Origin: Lacisediminihabitans sp040549465
GTDB lineage: Bacteria; Actinomycetota; Actinomycetes; Actinomycetales; Microbacteriaceae
Direction: 5' to 3'
Length of the DNA: 64,000 bases
NCBI RefSeq assembly: GCF_040549465.1
Contig: NZ_JBEPTL010000006.1
Coordinates: forward strand, 1-64,000
The notes under the pieces are model-generated. The model saw only the letters and a program-made list of their open reading frames with translations. It searched no databases and had not been told where the DNA came from. The position numbers and the translations under genes were made by a program. Below are positions 9,760 through 18,543 of this stretch, piece after piece (position 1 is the first letter of the stretch; each line of letters starts with the position of its first letter).

Positions 9760-12186
9760 ATGACCTTCATCCTGGATCCGGCCGAGCCGACAGAATCCCC
9801 TCTGCTTGCCGGTCTCAATCCGCAGCAGCGCGAAGCGGTGGAATATCGCGGGCAGGCGCTGCTCATCGTTGCGGGCGCGGGTTCCGGCAAGACCAGCGTG
9901 CTCACCCGGCGCATCGCGAGCCTGATCGATTCGCGTGAGGCCTGGCCGTCGCAAATCCTCGCGATCACCTTTACCAACAAGGCCGCGGCGGAGATGCGAG
10001 AGCGTGTCGAGGCGATTCTCGGCCAGGCGGCTCAGGGTATGTGGATCTCGACCTTCCACTCGGCCTGTGTGCGCATCCTCCGGCGTGAAGCGGAACACTT
10101 CGGCTTCGGTAAGAACTTCACCATCTACGACTCCGCTGACTCCCGGGCTCTCATCAAACGGATCATCAAAGACCTGGATGCCGACACCTACGGTTTCACG
10201 GTCAGCCAGGTCGCCGGCAAGATCTCCAAACTCAAGAACGAGTTGAACGACGTGGAGTCCTACGCTCGCGGAGCGAACTTCAACGACCCGGCCGAGCGCG
10301 TCTTCCTCGACATCTTCCGCGAGTACACCCGCAGCCTCTCCAGCGCGAATGCTTTCGACTTCGATGACCTCATCGGCCAGACGGTCTACCTGTTCCGTGC
10401 CTTCCCCGCGGTCGCCGCCCTGTACCAGCGGCGCTTCCGTCACATCCTTGTCGACGAATACCAGGACACCAACCACGCCCAGTACTCGCTCATCCGCGAG
10501 CTGACCCAGACGCCGCGCACCGACCTGCTCGAGAACGCGACCGGATTCGACGGATCGCTGCTCAGCAACCCGACGCGCGAACTCGAGCCGGCATCGCTGA
10601 CCGTGGTCGGCGACTCCGACCAGTCGATCTACGCGTTCCGCGGCGCGGATATCCGCAACATCGTCGAATTCGAGCGGGACTTTCCGCAGTCCAAGACGAT
10701 TCTGCTCGAGCAGAACTATCGTTCGACGCAGAACATCCTCAGTGCGGCGAACGCGGTCATCGGCAACAACTTCGACCGCATCGACAAGAAACTCTTCACC
10801 ACCGTCGGCGACGGCGACAAGATCGTCGGATTCACCGGCTACAGCCAGCACGACGAGGCGCAGTTCATCGCCGACGAGATCACCGAGCTGCACAAGCAGG
10901 GCATCGAGTACCGGGACATCGCGGTCTTCTACCGCACCAATGCCCAGACGCGTGCGCTGGAAGAAATCTTCATCCGTTCCGCGCTGCCCTACCGGGTGCT
11001 CGGCGGCACCAAGTTCTACGAGCGCGCCGAGATCAAAGACGCCTTCGGGTACCTCATCTCGGTGGCGAACCCCGCCGACCCGATGGCCCTTCGCCGCATC
11101 ATGAACACGCCGAAGCGTGGCATCGGCGGCGTGACAGAGGCAACGTTGCAGAGCTACGCGGATCGCGAAGGCGTCACCCTGCGCGAGGCGCTCCGGCATG
11201 CGGATGAACTGGGTTTCGGTCCCAAGATCACCGGCGCCATCCTCGGGCTGGGTGCGATTCTTGACGAGGTCTCGCTCACGTCGGACACCGATCCTGTTCC
11301 CGACGTGCTCACCGCGCTGCTCGAGAAGACCGGATTTCTCGAGGCGCTGCGCCAGTCGCGCGACCCGCAGGATGAGGCTCGCGCCGAGAACGTGGAGGAG
11401 CTCGTGGCGGTAACGAGGGAGTTCCAGAAGAACAACCCGGAGGGCACCCTTCTCGACTTCCTCACCGAGACCTCCTTGGTGGCCGCGGCCGATGACCTCG
11501 ACGACTCGAGCGGGACAGTGTCGCTGATGACACTGCACACGGCGAAGGGTCTCGAATACGAGGCCGTGTTCCTTACCGGCGTCGAAGAAGACCTCCTTCC
11601 GCATCGGATGTCGGCGAGCGAGCCTGGCGGGCCGGCCGAAGAACGCCGCCTCTTCTACGTCGGCATCACCCGTGCCCGCCGCAAGCTCTACCTCTCCCTC
11701 GCGATGACGCGGGCCCAGTTCGGCGACGTCTCAGTGGCGATGCCCTCCCGCTACCTGCAGGAGATCCCGCCGGAACTCATCGAGTGGCGGCAGTCGCCAG
11801 GCATGGCCACCTCCCGAGGCGGCACCCAGCCGCGAGCACTCAACGCCCGCCGCGACAGCCTCGGTTCATCCCTCGGCGCCGGGTCTTCGGGCCCTGGCTA
11901 CGCATCAGGGTCGAGCGGTCCCGGCGCGACCGCTCTCGCGCGTGCCGAGCGTGCGGCGCGGGCCGCACAGCCGAAGACCGAATGGGCCAACAAGGTCACG
12001 GGCACGGTGCGCGACAACGGTGACCTCACGCTGGTCGCCGGCGACCGCATCCGTCACGTCGATTTCGGCGACGGCAAGGTCACCGCTGTCATCGGCATCG
12101 GTGCGAAGAGCATCGCAGAGGTGCAGTTCGAGAAGGCCGGTCGCAAGCGCTTGCTGATCAAGCTGGCCCCGATCGAGAAGCTCTAG
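9760..12186 (+). CDS. pcrA: ATP-dependent DNA helicase PcrA/UvrD
   Basis: An 808-residue superfamily 1A 3'-5' helicase for DNA repair and clearing protein blocks. Visible motifs: LNPQQREAV (Q motif), AGAGSGKT (Walker A), FTNKAAAEMRER (Ia), DEYQDTN (Walker B), GDSDQSIYAFRGA (III), QNYRS (IV), TLHTAKGLEYEAVF (V) and YVGITRAR (VI). The Gly/Ser-rich linker and final Tudor-like segment (GDRIRHVDFGDGKV) are typical of PcrA. The frame is open far upstream, but homology begins at ATG 9760. A TAGAAT hexamer ten bases before it suggests a very short leader. Confidence 0.94.
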   Translation: MTFILDPAEPTESPLLAGLNPQQREAVEYRGQALLIVAGAGSGKTSVLTRRIASLIDSREAWPSQILAITFTNKAAAEMRERVEAILGQAAQGMWISTFHSACVRILRREAEHFGFGKNFTIYDSADSRALIKRIIKDLDADTYGFTVSQVAGKISKLKNELNDVESYARGANFNDPAERVFLDIFREYTRSLSSANAFDFDDLIGQTVYLFRAFPAVAALYQRRFRHILVDEYQDTNHAQYSLIRELTQTPRTDLLENATGFDGSLLSNPTRELEPASLTVVGDSDQSIYAFRGADIRNIVEFERDFPQSKTILLEQNYRSTQNILSAANAVIGNNFDRIDKKLFTTVGDGDKIVGFTGYSQHDEAQFIADEITELHKQGIEYRDIAVFYRTNAQTRALEEIFIRSALPYRVLGGTKFYERAEIKDAFGYLISVANPADPMALRRIMNTPKRGIGGVTEATLQSYADREGVTLREALRHADELGFGPKITGAILGLGAILDEVSLTSDTDPVPDVLTALLEKTGFLEALRQSRDPQDEARAENVEELVAVTREFQKNNPEGTLLDFLTETSLVAAADDLDDSSGTVSLMTLHTAKGLEYEAVFLTGVEEDLLPHRMSASEPGGPAEERRLFYVGITRARRKLYLSLAMTRAQFGDVSVAMPSRYLQEIPPELIEWRQSPGMATSRGGTQPRALNARRDSLGSSLGAGSSGPGYASGSSGPGATALARAERAARAAQPKTEWANKVTGTVRDNGDLTLVAGDRIRHVDFGDGKVTAVIGIGAKSIAEVQFEKAGRKRLLIKLAPIEKL

Positions 12187-12188
12187 TC

Positions 12189-12500
12189 ATGAGCGACCAG
12201 CGGTCGCGGGCGATGATGCGTCCCTCAGCCGGCTCGGCGATCCTCTCCGCGGCAGTCGGGGTCGTAGCGATCGCTGCCCTCCTCGCGCCGTTTCCCGCGG
12301 CAGCGGTGGTGGGTGCGATCGCGATCGTCGTCGGCCTGGTCTCGCGCGCCGCGTTGAAGCGCGATCCGCGAGTGCGCGATGCTCGGCTGTCGCTTCTCGG
12401 CTTTCTGCTGGGTTGCGTCGCCTTCGTGATGGGGATCCTGCCTATCGCTGTGCCGATCGTGCTCGCGCTCTTCGGAATCGCCACCGCGACGCCGGTCTAG
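12189..12500 (+). CDS. Small membrane protein of unknown function
   Basis: A 103-residue protein with a charged N-terminus and three to four hydrophobic stretches separated by a basic loop (RAALKRDPRVRDARL). It resembles the many small DUF4190-like actinobacterial membrane proteins, but I cannot assign it firmly. It starts two bases after the helicase stop, so it is probably co-transcribed. A strong inverted repeat follows. Confidence 0.6.
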   Translation: MSDQRSRAMMRPSAGSAILSAAVGVVAIAALLAPFPAAAVVGAIAIVVGLVSRAALKRDPRVRDARLSLLGFLLGCVAFVMGILPIAVPIVLALFGIATATPV

Positions 12501-12538
12501 CGCCCATCGAGTTGCGCCTAACTGTCGCTGTCGTTACC

Positions 12539-12596
12539 GCTGTCGTTTCGGCGGTCTGCTGTCGAAAAAACGGCAGCGGACCGCCGAAACGACAGC
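12539..12596. terminator. 26-bp-stem inverted repeat between convergent genes
   Basis: CTGTCGTTTCGGCGG...CTGTCG (to 12564) pairs with CGGCAG...CCGCCGAAACGACAG (12571-12595). Two of 25 pairs are non-Watson-Crick, and the loop is AAAAAA. The extra pair G12539-C12596 extends it. It would terminate the helicase operon and the convergent MpaB-family gene, though the stem is longer than termination requires. Confidence 0.65.
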
Positions 12597-12651
12597 AGTT
12601 GCATCGGCGGGCGACCGGGCGGCGGGTGCGGCAGGGCTGACGACCGGGTCT

Positions 12652-13395
12652 CTAGCCGAGCTTGCGCAGGTAGTGGTCCTTCGGCCAGTGGCGCAGGCGT
12701 GCCGGCAGGTGTGGGTAGATCCGTGCGGTTCCGCTAATGAGCCGCTCGTAGCGTCGCTCGCGGCGTGGGTTCCAGGGCAGCGCGTAGGCGTCGCGCAACT
12801 CGGGGCTGAGCAGCCCGGCCGTCGCGAGCCGAGCCGAGGGCATGGAGGCTCGCATCCACAGCGGTCCGGTCGACGGATGCAGCAGCTGGCGTGACACCGT
12901 GCGCACCCTGTCGTCGACGGTGAGCTGCGGCAGCTGCTCGTTCCAGTAGGTGCGGAACGCCGCACGGTCGGCTGGCCAGAGCACGGCCGGCATGCCGAGC
13001 GCAGTGCCGACGATCGCGTACTCGCGGTAGACGGCATCTGCGTCGTCCTCGTCGAGCGGGCCGAAGATGCGTTCGTGGATCATGGCGGCGGTGTCGTAGA
13101 GGGTGGCTGCCACCCAGAGCTGCAGTCGGGCATCCGAAGCATCGTAGGTCGCCGACCGCACGGGCACGTGGGCCCGATGAACCATCGCGGTGACGGCGGC
13201 GACCTGTGCCTGGGTGCCGAAAACCAAGGCGTAGACGTAGGTGAGGGTGTTGCGTAGGCGCCGAAGCGGATCTGCTGCGAAGTTGCTGTGGTCGGCGACG
13301 GCGTGCCCGATCGCGGGGTTGGCAAGTTGCAGCAGGATCGCCCTGCCGCCGCCGGCGAGCAGCACGCCTTCGGCTCCGAGATCGGTGAGTGGCAC
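12652..13395 (-). CDS. MpaB/DUF2236 family oxygenase-like protein
   Basis: About 247 residues of the ER-bound oxygenase MpaB/B'/Rubber oxygenase catalytic domain family (DUF2236). It shows the characteristic helical core with LLQLANPAIGHAVADHS, HRAHVPVR and WPKDH near the end. Fungal and rubber-degrading relatives bind haem. No substrate can be predicted. I chose the GTG at 13395 because a GGAG lies nine bases upstream and the family homology begins right there. The longer frame upstream is Arg/Pro-rich filler. Confidence 0.75.
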   Translation of the reverse strand: MPLTDLGAEGVLLAGGGRAILLQLANPAIGHAVADHSNFAADPLRRLRNTLTYVYALVFGTQAQVAAVTAMVHRAHVPVRSATYDASDARLQLWVAATLYDTAAMIHERIFGPLDEDDADAVYREYAIVGTALGMPAVLWPADRAAFRTYWNEQLPQLTVDDRVRTVSRQLLHPSTGPLWMRASMPSARLATAGLLSPELRDAYALPWNPRRERRYERLISGTARIYPHLPARLRHWPKDHYLRKLG

Positions 13396-13471
13396 GGGAC
13401 CATTCTCCGTCGTGGAGCCGACCGCCAGCTCAGACCAGCACGTACTCGACGACGTTGGGGGCGGAGGACGG

Positions 13472-13984
13472 CTAGGATTCCTCGGTCGGCGCGGTCGCCG
13501 ATTCGACACAGGATGCTCCGGTCGCCAGTGCTTTCTGCGGAGTCCAGTGGTTCGCCTTCTGCAGGTGGAACGGAGCGTAGGCCCTTGCGCTCCAACCGGA
13601 GGGCAGCACGGTGATCTCGACGCCGGCGGTGAACCCGTCGAGTTTTTTCAGCGCCACGATGGTCGCCGAGGCGAGGCCGCGGGTGTCTGCCTTGCACGCG
13701 ACCGAGACGATCGACCACCCGTCGGTTCTCGCGAGCGCCAGTGTCGTTGCGGCCACCGAGAGAGTGGTCACGTCATCCGGTTTCTGTTGACCGTCGAGCG
13801 CGACGGATGCCCGCCGCACATTCCAGTTGGCCGAAGTGTCGGGCATGCCCTTGGCCGGCGCGGCTTTGCCGCCTTCGAGGAGGGGCTCCGCGGTGAGCTG
13901 GCTGGGGCGGTCGGCATCCGTGGCGTTGGGGTGCGCGTGGCGTGCGTGGTGCATCCGGATGCCGCAAGCGCAACGATTCAGCAT
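13472..13984 (-). CDS. Unrecognised protein, start uncertain
   Basis: An open frame of about 170 residues with no family I recognise. The N-terminal third is His/Ala/Asp-rich. The C-terminal 110 residues alternate hydrophobic and polar positions in a beta-rich pattern and contain two Cys. ATG 13984 is preceded by GGGGG and a TATAGG hexamer; ATG 13846 is an alternative start. Its 5' end overlaps the remnant RNase gene on the other strand, so either the start is further in or one of the two is not expressed. Confidence 0.4.
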   Translation of the reverse strand: MLNRCACGIRMHHARHAHPNATDADRPSQLTAEPLLEGGKAAPAKGMPDTSANWNVRRASVALDGQQKPDDVTTLSVAATTLALARTDGWSIVSVACKADTRGLASATIVALKKLDGFTAGVEITVLPSGWSARAYAPFHLQKANHWTPQKALATGASCVESATAPTEES

Positions 13985-13989
13985 GGTCG

Positions 13990-14400
13990 GACGCCCCCTA
14001 TACGCACACGACCGCGCCACTCCGACGCCTCATCGACAGATTCGTACTCGTGGTCTGCGAGGCAATCTCCGCCGGGATGCCGCTCCCTGCCTTGGCGCGC
14101 GAGGCCCTGCCGACCCTCCCCTCGATCATGGCGAAGTCCGATGACGTGGCATCGCGTCTCGATCACGGTTCCATCGACGCGGTGGAGGCCGCGATCCTGC
14201 GCGACAGGGTCGGCGAGATCTTCGAGGCAACCGTGATCTCCGCGAGTTCGAAGGGCGGCGTCATCCAGTTGGCCGATCCCGCAGTCACGGCCAACTGCGA
14301 GGGTTCGCTCGAGCCCGGCGCCGTGGTGCGCGCCACCCTCGTCACGGCGGATGTCGCCACGCGCACGCTGAACTTCCGTGTCCGACCTCCCTCGCGCTCA
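13990..14400 (+). pseudogene. C-terminal remnant of an RNB-domain (RNase II/R-type) ribonuclease
   Basis: The frame from 13990 reads APYTHTTAPLRRLIDRF, the hallmark end of the RNB catalytic domain. It is followed by the S1-like tail (LRDRVGEIFEATVIS, IQLADPAV, LEPGAVVRATLVTADV) found in actinobacterial RNB proteins. The N-terminal ~350 residues with the metal-binding aspartates are absent. The sequence upstream is occupied by other genes, no start codon or ribosome site fits, and the frame runs on past the expected end into an inverted-repeat element. A single-base frameshift near 13990 is also likely. A broken gene is the simplest reading. Confidence 0.72.
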
Positions 14401-14413
14401 CCACTCAACATCA

Positions 14414-14491
14414 GTTTCTCCGGAGGATTCAGTTATCAGGCACGATCTGCGGGGTCATCCCGGCCGCCGCCCCCACAACCTCCGGAGAAAC
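14414..14491. repeat. Inverted-repeat element, copy A (GTTTCTCCGGAGG arms)
   Basis: GTTTCTCCGGAGG (14414-14426) and its exact reverse complement (14479-14491) flank about 52 bases. A second element with the same 12-base arms and a related core lies at 36873-36961 in the opposite orientation. It sits at the broken end of the RNase remnant. Confidence 0.75.
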
Positions 14492-14630
14492 GCGTGGCTC
14501 AGGTGGTGCGACTGCCACGGGCAGCGTTGTACAGCGGCGCCAGTCGCAAGAATGCCCAATGTTTCCTCGGCGGTCATGCCCGCTGGGAGGAAGCGCATCT
14601 GAGCCGGGGGTAGAGTTCTTGGTGGCCCAG

Positions 14631-14665
14631 ATATCTTGACGTCGAACTATCTCGACGTCGAGACG
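14631..14665 (+). promoter_or_regulatory. Tandem TCA-cycle operator candidate upstream of sucCD
   Basis: Two near-copies of ATCTyGACGTCGA lie head to tail. The second forms the perfect 14-base palindrome TCTCGACGTCGAGA (14650-14663). The icd promoter carries a closely related near-perfect palindrome at 32956-32979. A TTGACG at 14636 could serve as a -35 box inside the first copy, so a bound regulator would compete with RNA polymerase. Confidence 0.6.
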
Positions 14666-14721
14666 TTGGAGATTTCGGCATGGGCCCATCAGACAAACGA
14701 CCTGCGGATTGGACAAGCAGC

Positions 14722-15885
14722 GTGGATCTATTCGAGTACCAGGCCCGAGACCTTTTTGAGAGTTACGGGGTGCCGGTACTTGCCGGTATCACCGCGGACA
14801 CTCCCGATGAGGTCCGCGCCGCAGCCCAGAAGCTCGGCGGCACCGTCGTCGTCAAGGCACAGGTCAAGGCCGGCGGGCGCGGCAAGGCCGGCGGAGTCAA
14901 GGTCGCTCACAATGCGGATGACGCGGCCACAGCATCCGAGGCCATCTTCGGTCTCGACATCAAGGGCCACACCGTCAAGCGCGTGATGGTCGCAGCGGGT
15001 GCGCGTATCGCATCCGAGTACTACTTCTCCGTGCTGCTGGACCGGGCGAACCGCTCCTACCTCTCCCTCTCGAGCTTCGAGGGTGGCGTGGAGATCGAGG
15101 TGCTCGCGGTCGAACGTCCGGAGGCACTCGCCCGCATCGAGGTTGACCCGCTGGTCGGCGTGGATCTCGCGAAGGCCAAGGAGATCGCCATCGCCGCCAA
15201 GTTCCCGGCCGAGATCATCGACAGGGTCGCACCGGTCTTCGTGAAGCTCTACGACGTTTACAAGGGCGAGGATGCGACCCTGGTGGAGGTCAACCCGCTC
15301 GTGCTCACCGAGGAGGGCGACATCATCGCTCTCGACGGCAAGGTCTCACTCGACGAGAACGCGGAGTTTCGTCACCCCAACCACGAAGCCCTTGTCGACT
15401 CCGGTGCCGAGGACCCGCTCGAGGCGAAGGCCAAGAAGCTCGGACTCAACTACGTCAAGCTCGACGGCGAGGTCGGCGTGATCGGCAACGGCGCTGGGCT
15501 CGTGATGTCCACCCTCGACGTGGTCAGCTACGCGGGTGAGAAATGGGGCGGCGCGAAGCCGGCCAACTTCCTCGACATCGGTGGCGGGGCATCCGCAGAG
15601 GTCATGGCCAACGGCCTCGATGTGATCCTGGGCGATGCTCAGGTCAAGAGTGTCTTCGTCAACGTCTTCGGTGGCATCACGTCGTGCGACGCCGTGGCGA
15701 ACGGTATTGTCGGGGCGCTTAAGACGCTCGGCGACACCGCGAGCAAGCCGCTGGTCGTGCGTCTCGACGGCAACAAGGTCGAGGAGGGTCGCCAGATCCT
15801 GGCCGACTACGCCCACCCGCTCGTCTCGCTCGCAGACACCATGGACGAAGGCGCCGACAAGGCCGCCGAACTGGCTTCGAAGTAA
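14722..15885 (+). CDS. sucC: Succinyl-CoA ligase, beta subunit
   Basis: Forms succinate and ATP (or GTP) from succinyl-CoA in the TCA cycle together with SucD. The 387-residue protein has an N-terminal ATP-grasp domain (VVKAQVKAGGRGKAGGVK, EVNPLV) and a C-terminal CoA-ligase domain (NFLDIGGGAS, VFGGI). The frame is open 42 bases further upstream, but the family N-terminus is MDLFEYQARDLFE, so GTG 14722 is the start. sucD follows after 16 bases. Likely controlled through the palindromes at 14631-14665. Confidence 0.95.
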   Translation: MDLFEYQARDLFESYGVPVLAGITADTPDEVRAAAQKLGGTVVVKAQVKAGGRGKAGGVKVAHNADDAATASEAIFGLDIKGHTVKRVMVAAGARIASEYYFSVLLDRANRSYLSLSSFEGGVEIEVLAVERPEALARIEVDPLVGVDLAKAKEIAIAAKFPAEIIDRVAPVFVKLYDVYKGEDATLVEVNPLVLTEEGDIIALDGKVSLDENAEFRHPNHEALVDSGAEDPLEAKAKKLGLNYVKLDGEVGVIGNGAGLVMSTLDVVSYAGEKWGGAKPANFLDIGGGASAEVMANGLDVILGDAQVKSVFVNVFGGITSCDAVANGIVGALKTLGDTASKPLVVRLDGNKVEEGRQILADYAHPLVSLADTMDEGADKAAELASK

Positions 15886-15901
15886 GTAAGGGATAACGAG
15901 A

Positions 15902-16804
15902 ATGTCGATCTTCCTCAACAAGGACTCCACGGTCATCGTCCAGGGCATCACCGGCGGCGAGGGCACCAAGCACACCGCACTGATGCTCAAGGCAGGCACC
16001 CAGGTGGTCGGTGGCGTGAACGCGCGCAAGGCCGGAACCACCGTCACCCACGCCGGTGTGGATGGGAGCAGCGTGGAGCTGCCCGTCTTCGGGGCTGTCT
16101 CCGAAGCCATCGAGAAAACTGGCGCCGACGTGTCGATCGTTTTCGTTCCGCCGGCTTTCGCCAAAGACGCGGTGCTCGAGGCCATCGAGGCCGAGATCCC
16201 GCTCGTCGTCGTGATCACCGAGGGCATCCCGATCCAGGATTCGGCCGAATTCTGGGCGACGGCGAAGGCCAAGGGCGGCAAGACCCGCATCATCGGTCCG
16301 AACTGCCCCGGCATCATCACTCCCGGCGAGTCGCTGGTGGGCATCACCCCGGCGACGATCACCGGAAAGGGTCCGATCGGCCTGGTCTCGAAGTCGGGAA
16401 CGCTGACCTACCAGATGATGTACGAACTCCGCGATCTCGGCTTCTCGACAGCCATCGGCATCGGCGGCGACCCGATCATCGGAACCACGCACATCGACGC
16501 CCTTGCGGCCTTCGAAGCCGACCCCGAGACGAAGGCGATCGTCATGATCGGCGAGATCGGTGGTGACGCGGAAGAGCGCGCGGCCGACTACATCAAGGCG
16601 CACGTGACCAAGCCGGTCGTCGGCTATGTCGCAGGCTTCACCGCCCCGGAGGGCAAGACGATGGGCCACGCAGGCGCCATCGTCTCGTCGGGCGCTGGGA
16701 CTGCGCAGGGCAAGAAGGAAGCCCTCGAGGCTGCCGGGGTCAAGGTCGGCAAGACACCGAGCGAGACCGCGAATCTCATGCGCGAGGTGCTTGCTGCCCT
16801 GTAG
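15902..16804 (+). CDS. sucD: Succinyl-CoA ligase, alpha subunit
   Basis: A 300-residue partner of SucC. The N-terminal CoA-binding Rossmann fold begins MSIFLNKDSTVIVQGITG. The active-site histidine that is transiently phosphorylated lies in GHAGAIVSSGAGTA (about His256). GPNCPGIITPGES marks the family. An AAGGGAT ribosome site precedes the ATG. It is in an operon with sucC. Confidence 0.96.
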   Translation: MSIFLNKDSTVIVQGITGGEGTKHTALMLKAGTQVVGGVNARKAGTTVTHAGVDGSSVELPVFGAVSEAIEKTGADVSIVFVPPAFAKDAVLEAIEAEIPLVVVITEGIPIQDSAEFWATAKAKGGKTRIIGPNCPGIITPGESLVGITPATITGKGPIGLVSKSGTLTYQMMYELRDLGFSTAIGIGGDPIIGTTHIDALAAFEADPETKAIVMIGEIGGDAEERAADYIKAHVTKPVVGYVAGFTAPEGKTMGHAGAIVSSGAGTAQGKKEALEAAGVKVGKTPSETANLMREVLAAL

Positions 16805-16900
16805 GTCTGCGCCGGGATGACTGCTCGCCGAGCACTCTGGCGCGCCGCGTATCCGCCGGTCTAACTTGGGAATAACAGAACTCGAGGAAGAGGTGCCAGC

Positions 16901-17899
16901 GTGAAGAAGCTCATCAACGACCCGGCGAACGTGTTGGCGGATTCCCTCATGGGGGTGGCGGCCGCGCATCCGGAGCTCAGAGTCGACCACACCAACAGGA
17001 TCATCTACCGCGGTGAACCGACGAGAGCAGGCAAAGTCGCCGTGATCTCCGGCGGCGGCTCGGGACACGAACCCCTGCACGGCGGATTCGTCGGGCTCGG
17101 AATGCTCGACGCGGCGATCTCCGGCGAGGTGTTCACCTCGCCGACACCCGACCAGGTGCAGGAGGCCACCAAGGTCGCGGACGGCGGGGCGGGGGTGCTG
17201 CACATCGTGAAGAACTACACCGGCGACGTCATGAACTTCGAGATGGCTGCGGAACTCGCGGATGCCGAGACCGGCGTCAAGGTCGAGACCGTCGTGACCA
17301 ACGACGATGTCGCGGTGGAGGATTCCACCTACACGGCCGGCCGGCGCGGCGTGGGCGTCACAGTGCTGCTCGAGAAGATCGTCGGCGCGGCCGCCGAGGA
17401 GGGCCGCGACCTCGCGGCTGTGGCCGACCTGGCCCGCCGGGTTAACTCATCCGGCCGGTCGATGGGCATGGCGCTCACCAGCTGCACCGTCCCTGCGGCG
17501 GGCAAACCCACCTTCGACCTGCCTGATGACATGATGGAGATGGGGGTCGGAATCCATGGGGAGCCCGGGCGTCACCGGGTGCCGCTGGCTCCGGCATCCG
17601 ACATCGCGCAGCAGCTGGTCGAGCCGATTCTGCACGACTTCGACTTCACCGGCGGTCCTGCCATCGTGATGTTGAACGGGATGGGTGGCACGCCGCTGAT
17701 CGAGCTGTACCTGATGTACGGGGAGGTGGCGAAGATCCTCGAGAAGTCGGGGATCACGGTCGCCCGTAACCTGGTCGGCAACTACATCACGTCGCTCGAC
17801 ATGGCCGGCTGTTCGGTGACCCTGCTCACAGCTGACGACGAACTTCTGAAACTCTGGGATGCGCCGGTCAACACTGCCGGCCTTCGCTGGGGGGTTTAG
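16901..17899 (+). CDS. dhaK: Dihydroxyacetone kinase, DhaK subunit
   Basis: Binds dihydroxyacetone covalently and presents it for phosphorylation by DhaL. The 332-residue protein carries ISGGGSGHEPLH (about 50-60) and GIHGEPG with the substrate-binding histidine near 219, both diagnostic. GTG start behind a purine-rich GAGGAAGAGG site. First gene of a three-gene PTS-type operon, with dhaL six bases downstream. The expected product, dihydroxyacetone phosphate, feeds glycolysis. Confidence 0.94.
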   Translation: MKKLINDPANVLADSLMGVAAAHPELRVDHTNRIIYRGEPTRAGKVAVISGGGSGHEPLHGGFVGLGMLDAAISGEVFTSPTPDQVQEATKVADGGAGVLHIVKNYTGDVMNFEMAAELADAETGVKVETVVTNDDVAVEDSTYTAGRRGVGVTVLLEKIVGAAAEEGRDLAAVADLARRVNSSGRSMGMALTSCTVPAAGKPTFDLPDDMMEMGVGIHGEPGRHRVPLAPASDIAQQLVEPILHDFDFTGGPAIVMLNGMGGTPLIELYLMYGEVAKILEKSGITVARNLVGNYITSLDMAGCSVTLLTADDELLKLWDAPVNTAGLRWGV

Positions 17900-17904
17900 A
17901 AACT

Positions 17905-18543
17905 ATGGCTGCTGGCACTGTCACGCTTCCTCAACTGGTCGACTGGATCACGCGTTTCAGCGCTGTGGTCACCGAGAACCGCAGCTACCTCACCGAACTG
18001 GACTCGGCAATCGGGGATGCCGATCACGGTGCGAACATGGCGCGGGGAATGACCGCGGTTGTCGAGAAGATCGGCGCGGCGCCGGCTTCGGCCGTCGACG
18101 AGCTCTTCAAGTCCGTCGGCATGACCCTCGTCTCGTCTGTTGGCGGGGCGAGCGGGCCGCTCTACGGAACCTTCTTCCTGCGGTTCGGAACGACCGCGGG
18201 AGCGGCAACCGAACTGGATGCGGCCGCGCTCGGCGCCGCACTGCGGGCAGGGCTCGAAGGCGTGGTCGCACGCGGCAAGGCCGAAGTCGGCGACAAGACC
18301 ATGCTCGACTCCATGGTGCCAGCATTGGATGCCTTCGACGCGGAGGTTGCATCGGGCGCGGATGCCGCGGCAGCAGCCTCCGCGGCAGCATCGGCCGCGG
18401 CGATCGGGCGTGACGCCACCGAGCCCCTCGTGGCGCGCAAGGGCCGGGCCAGCTACCTCGGGGACCGCAGCTCCGGCCACCTCGACCCCGGCGCGACATC
18501 CACCGCCTACCTGTTCCAGACGCTCAGCGAAGCACTCGCGTGA
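17905..18543 (+). CDS. dhaL: Dihydroxyacetone kinase, DhaL (ADP-binding) subunit
   Basis: A 212-residue all-helical subunit that holds ADP/ATP and transfers phosphate to DhaK-bound dihydroxyacetone. The Mg-ADP binding signatures LDSAIGDADHGANMARG (about 30-46) and GGASGPLYGTFFLR are intact, as is the C-terminal DPGATSTA motif. Its TGA overlaps the GTG of dhaM by four bases, indicating translational coupling. Confidence 0.94.
   Translation: MAAGTVTLPQLVDWITRFSAVVTENRSYLTELDSAIGDADHGANMARGMTAVVEKIGAAPASAVDELFKSVGMTLVSSVGGASGPLYGTFFLRFGTTAGAATELDAAALGAALRAGLEGVVARGKAEVGDKTMLDSMVPALDAFDAEVASGADAAAAASAAASAAAIGRDATEPLVARKGRASYLGDRSSGHLDPGATSTAYLFQTLSEALA

Noticed and set aside
9754..11604. 616-codon frame antisense to the helicase gene
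   Set aside because: Lies wholly within pcrA, whose motifs are all intact; shadow frame from GC-rich third positions.
14680..14721. Upstream ATG as start of sucC
   Set aside because: Would add 14 residues not found in the family; the conserved N-terminus begins at GTG 14722.
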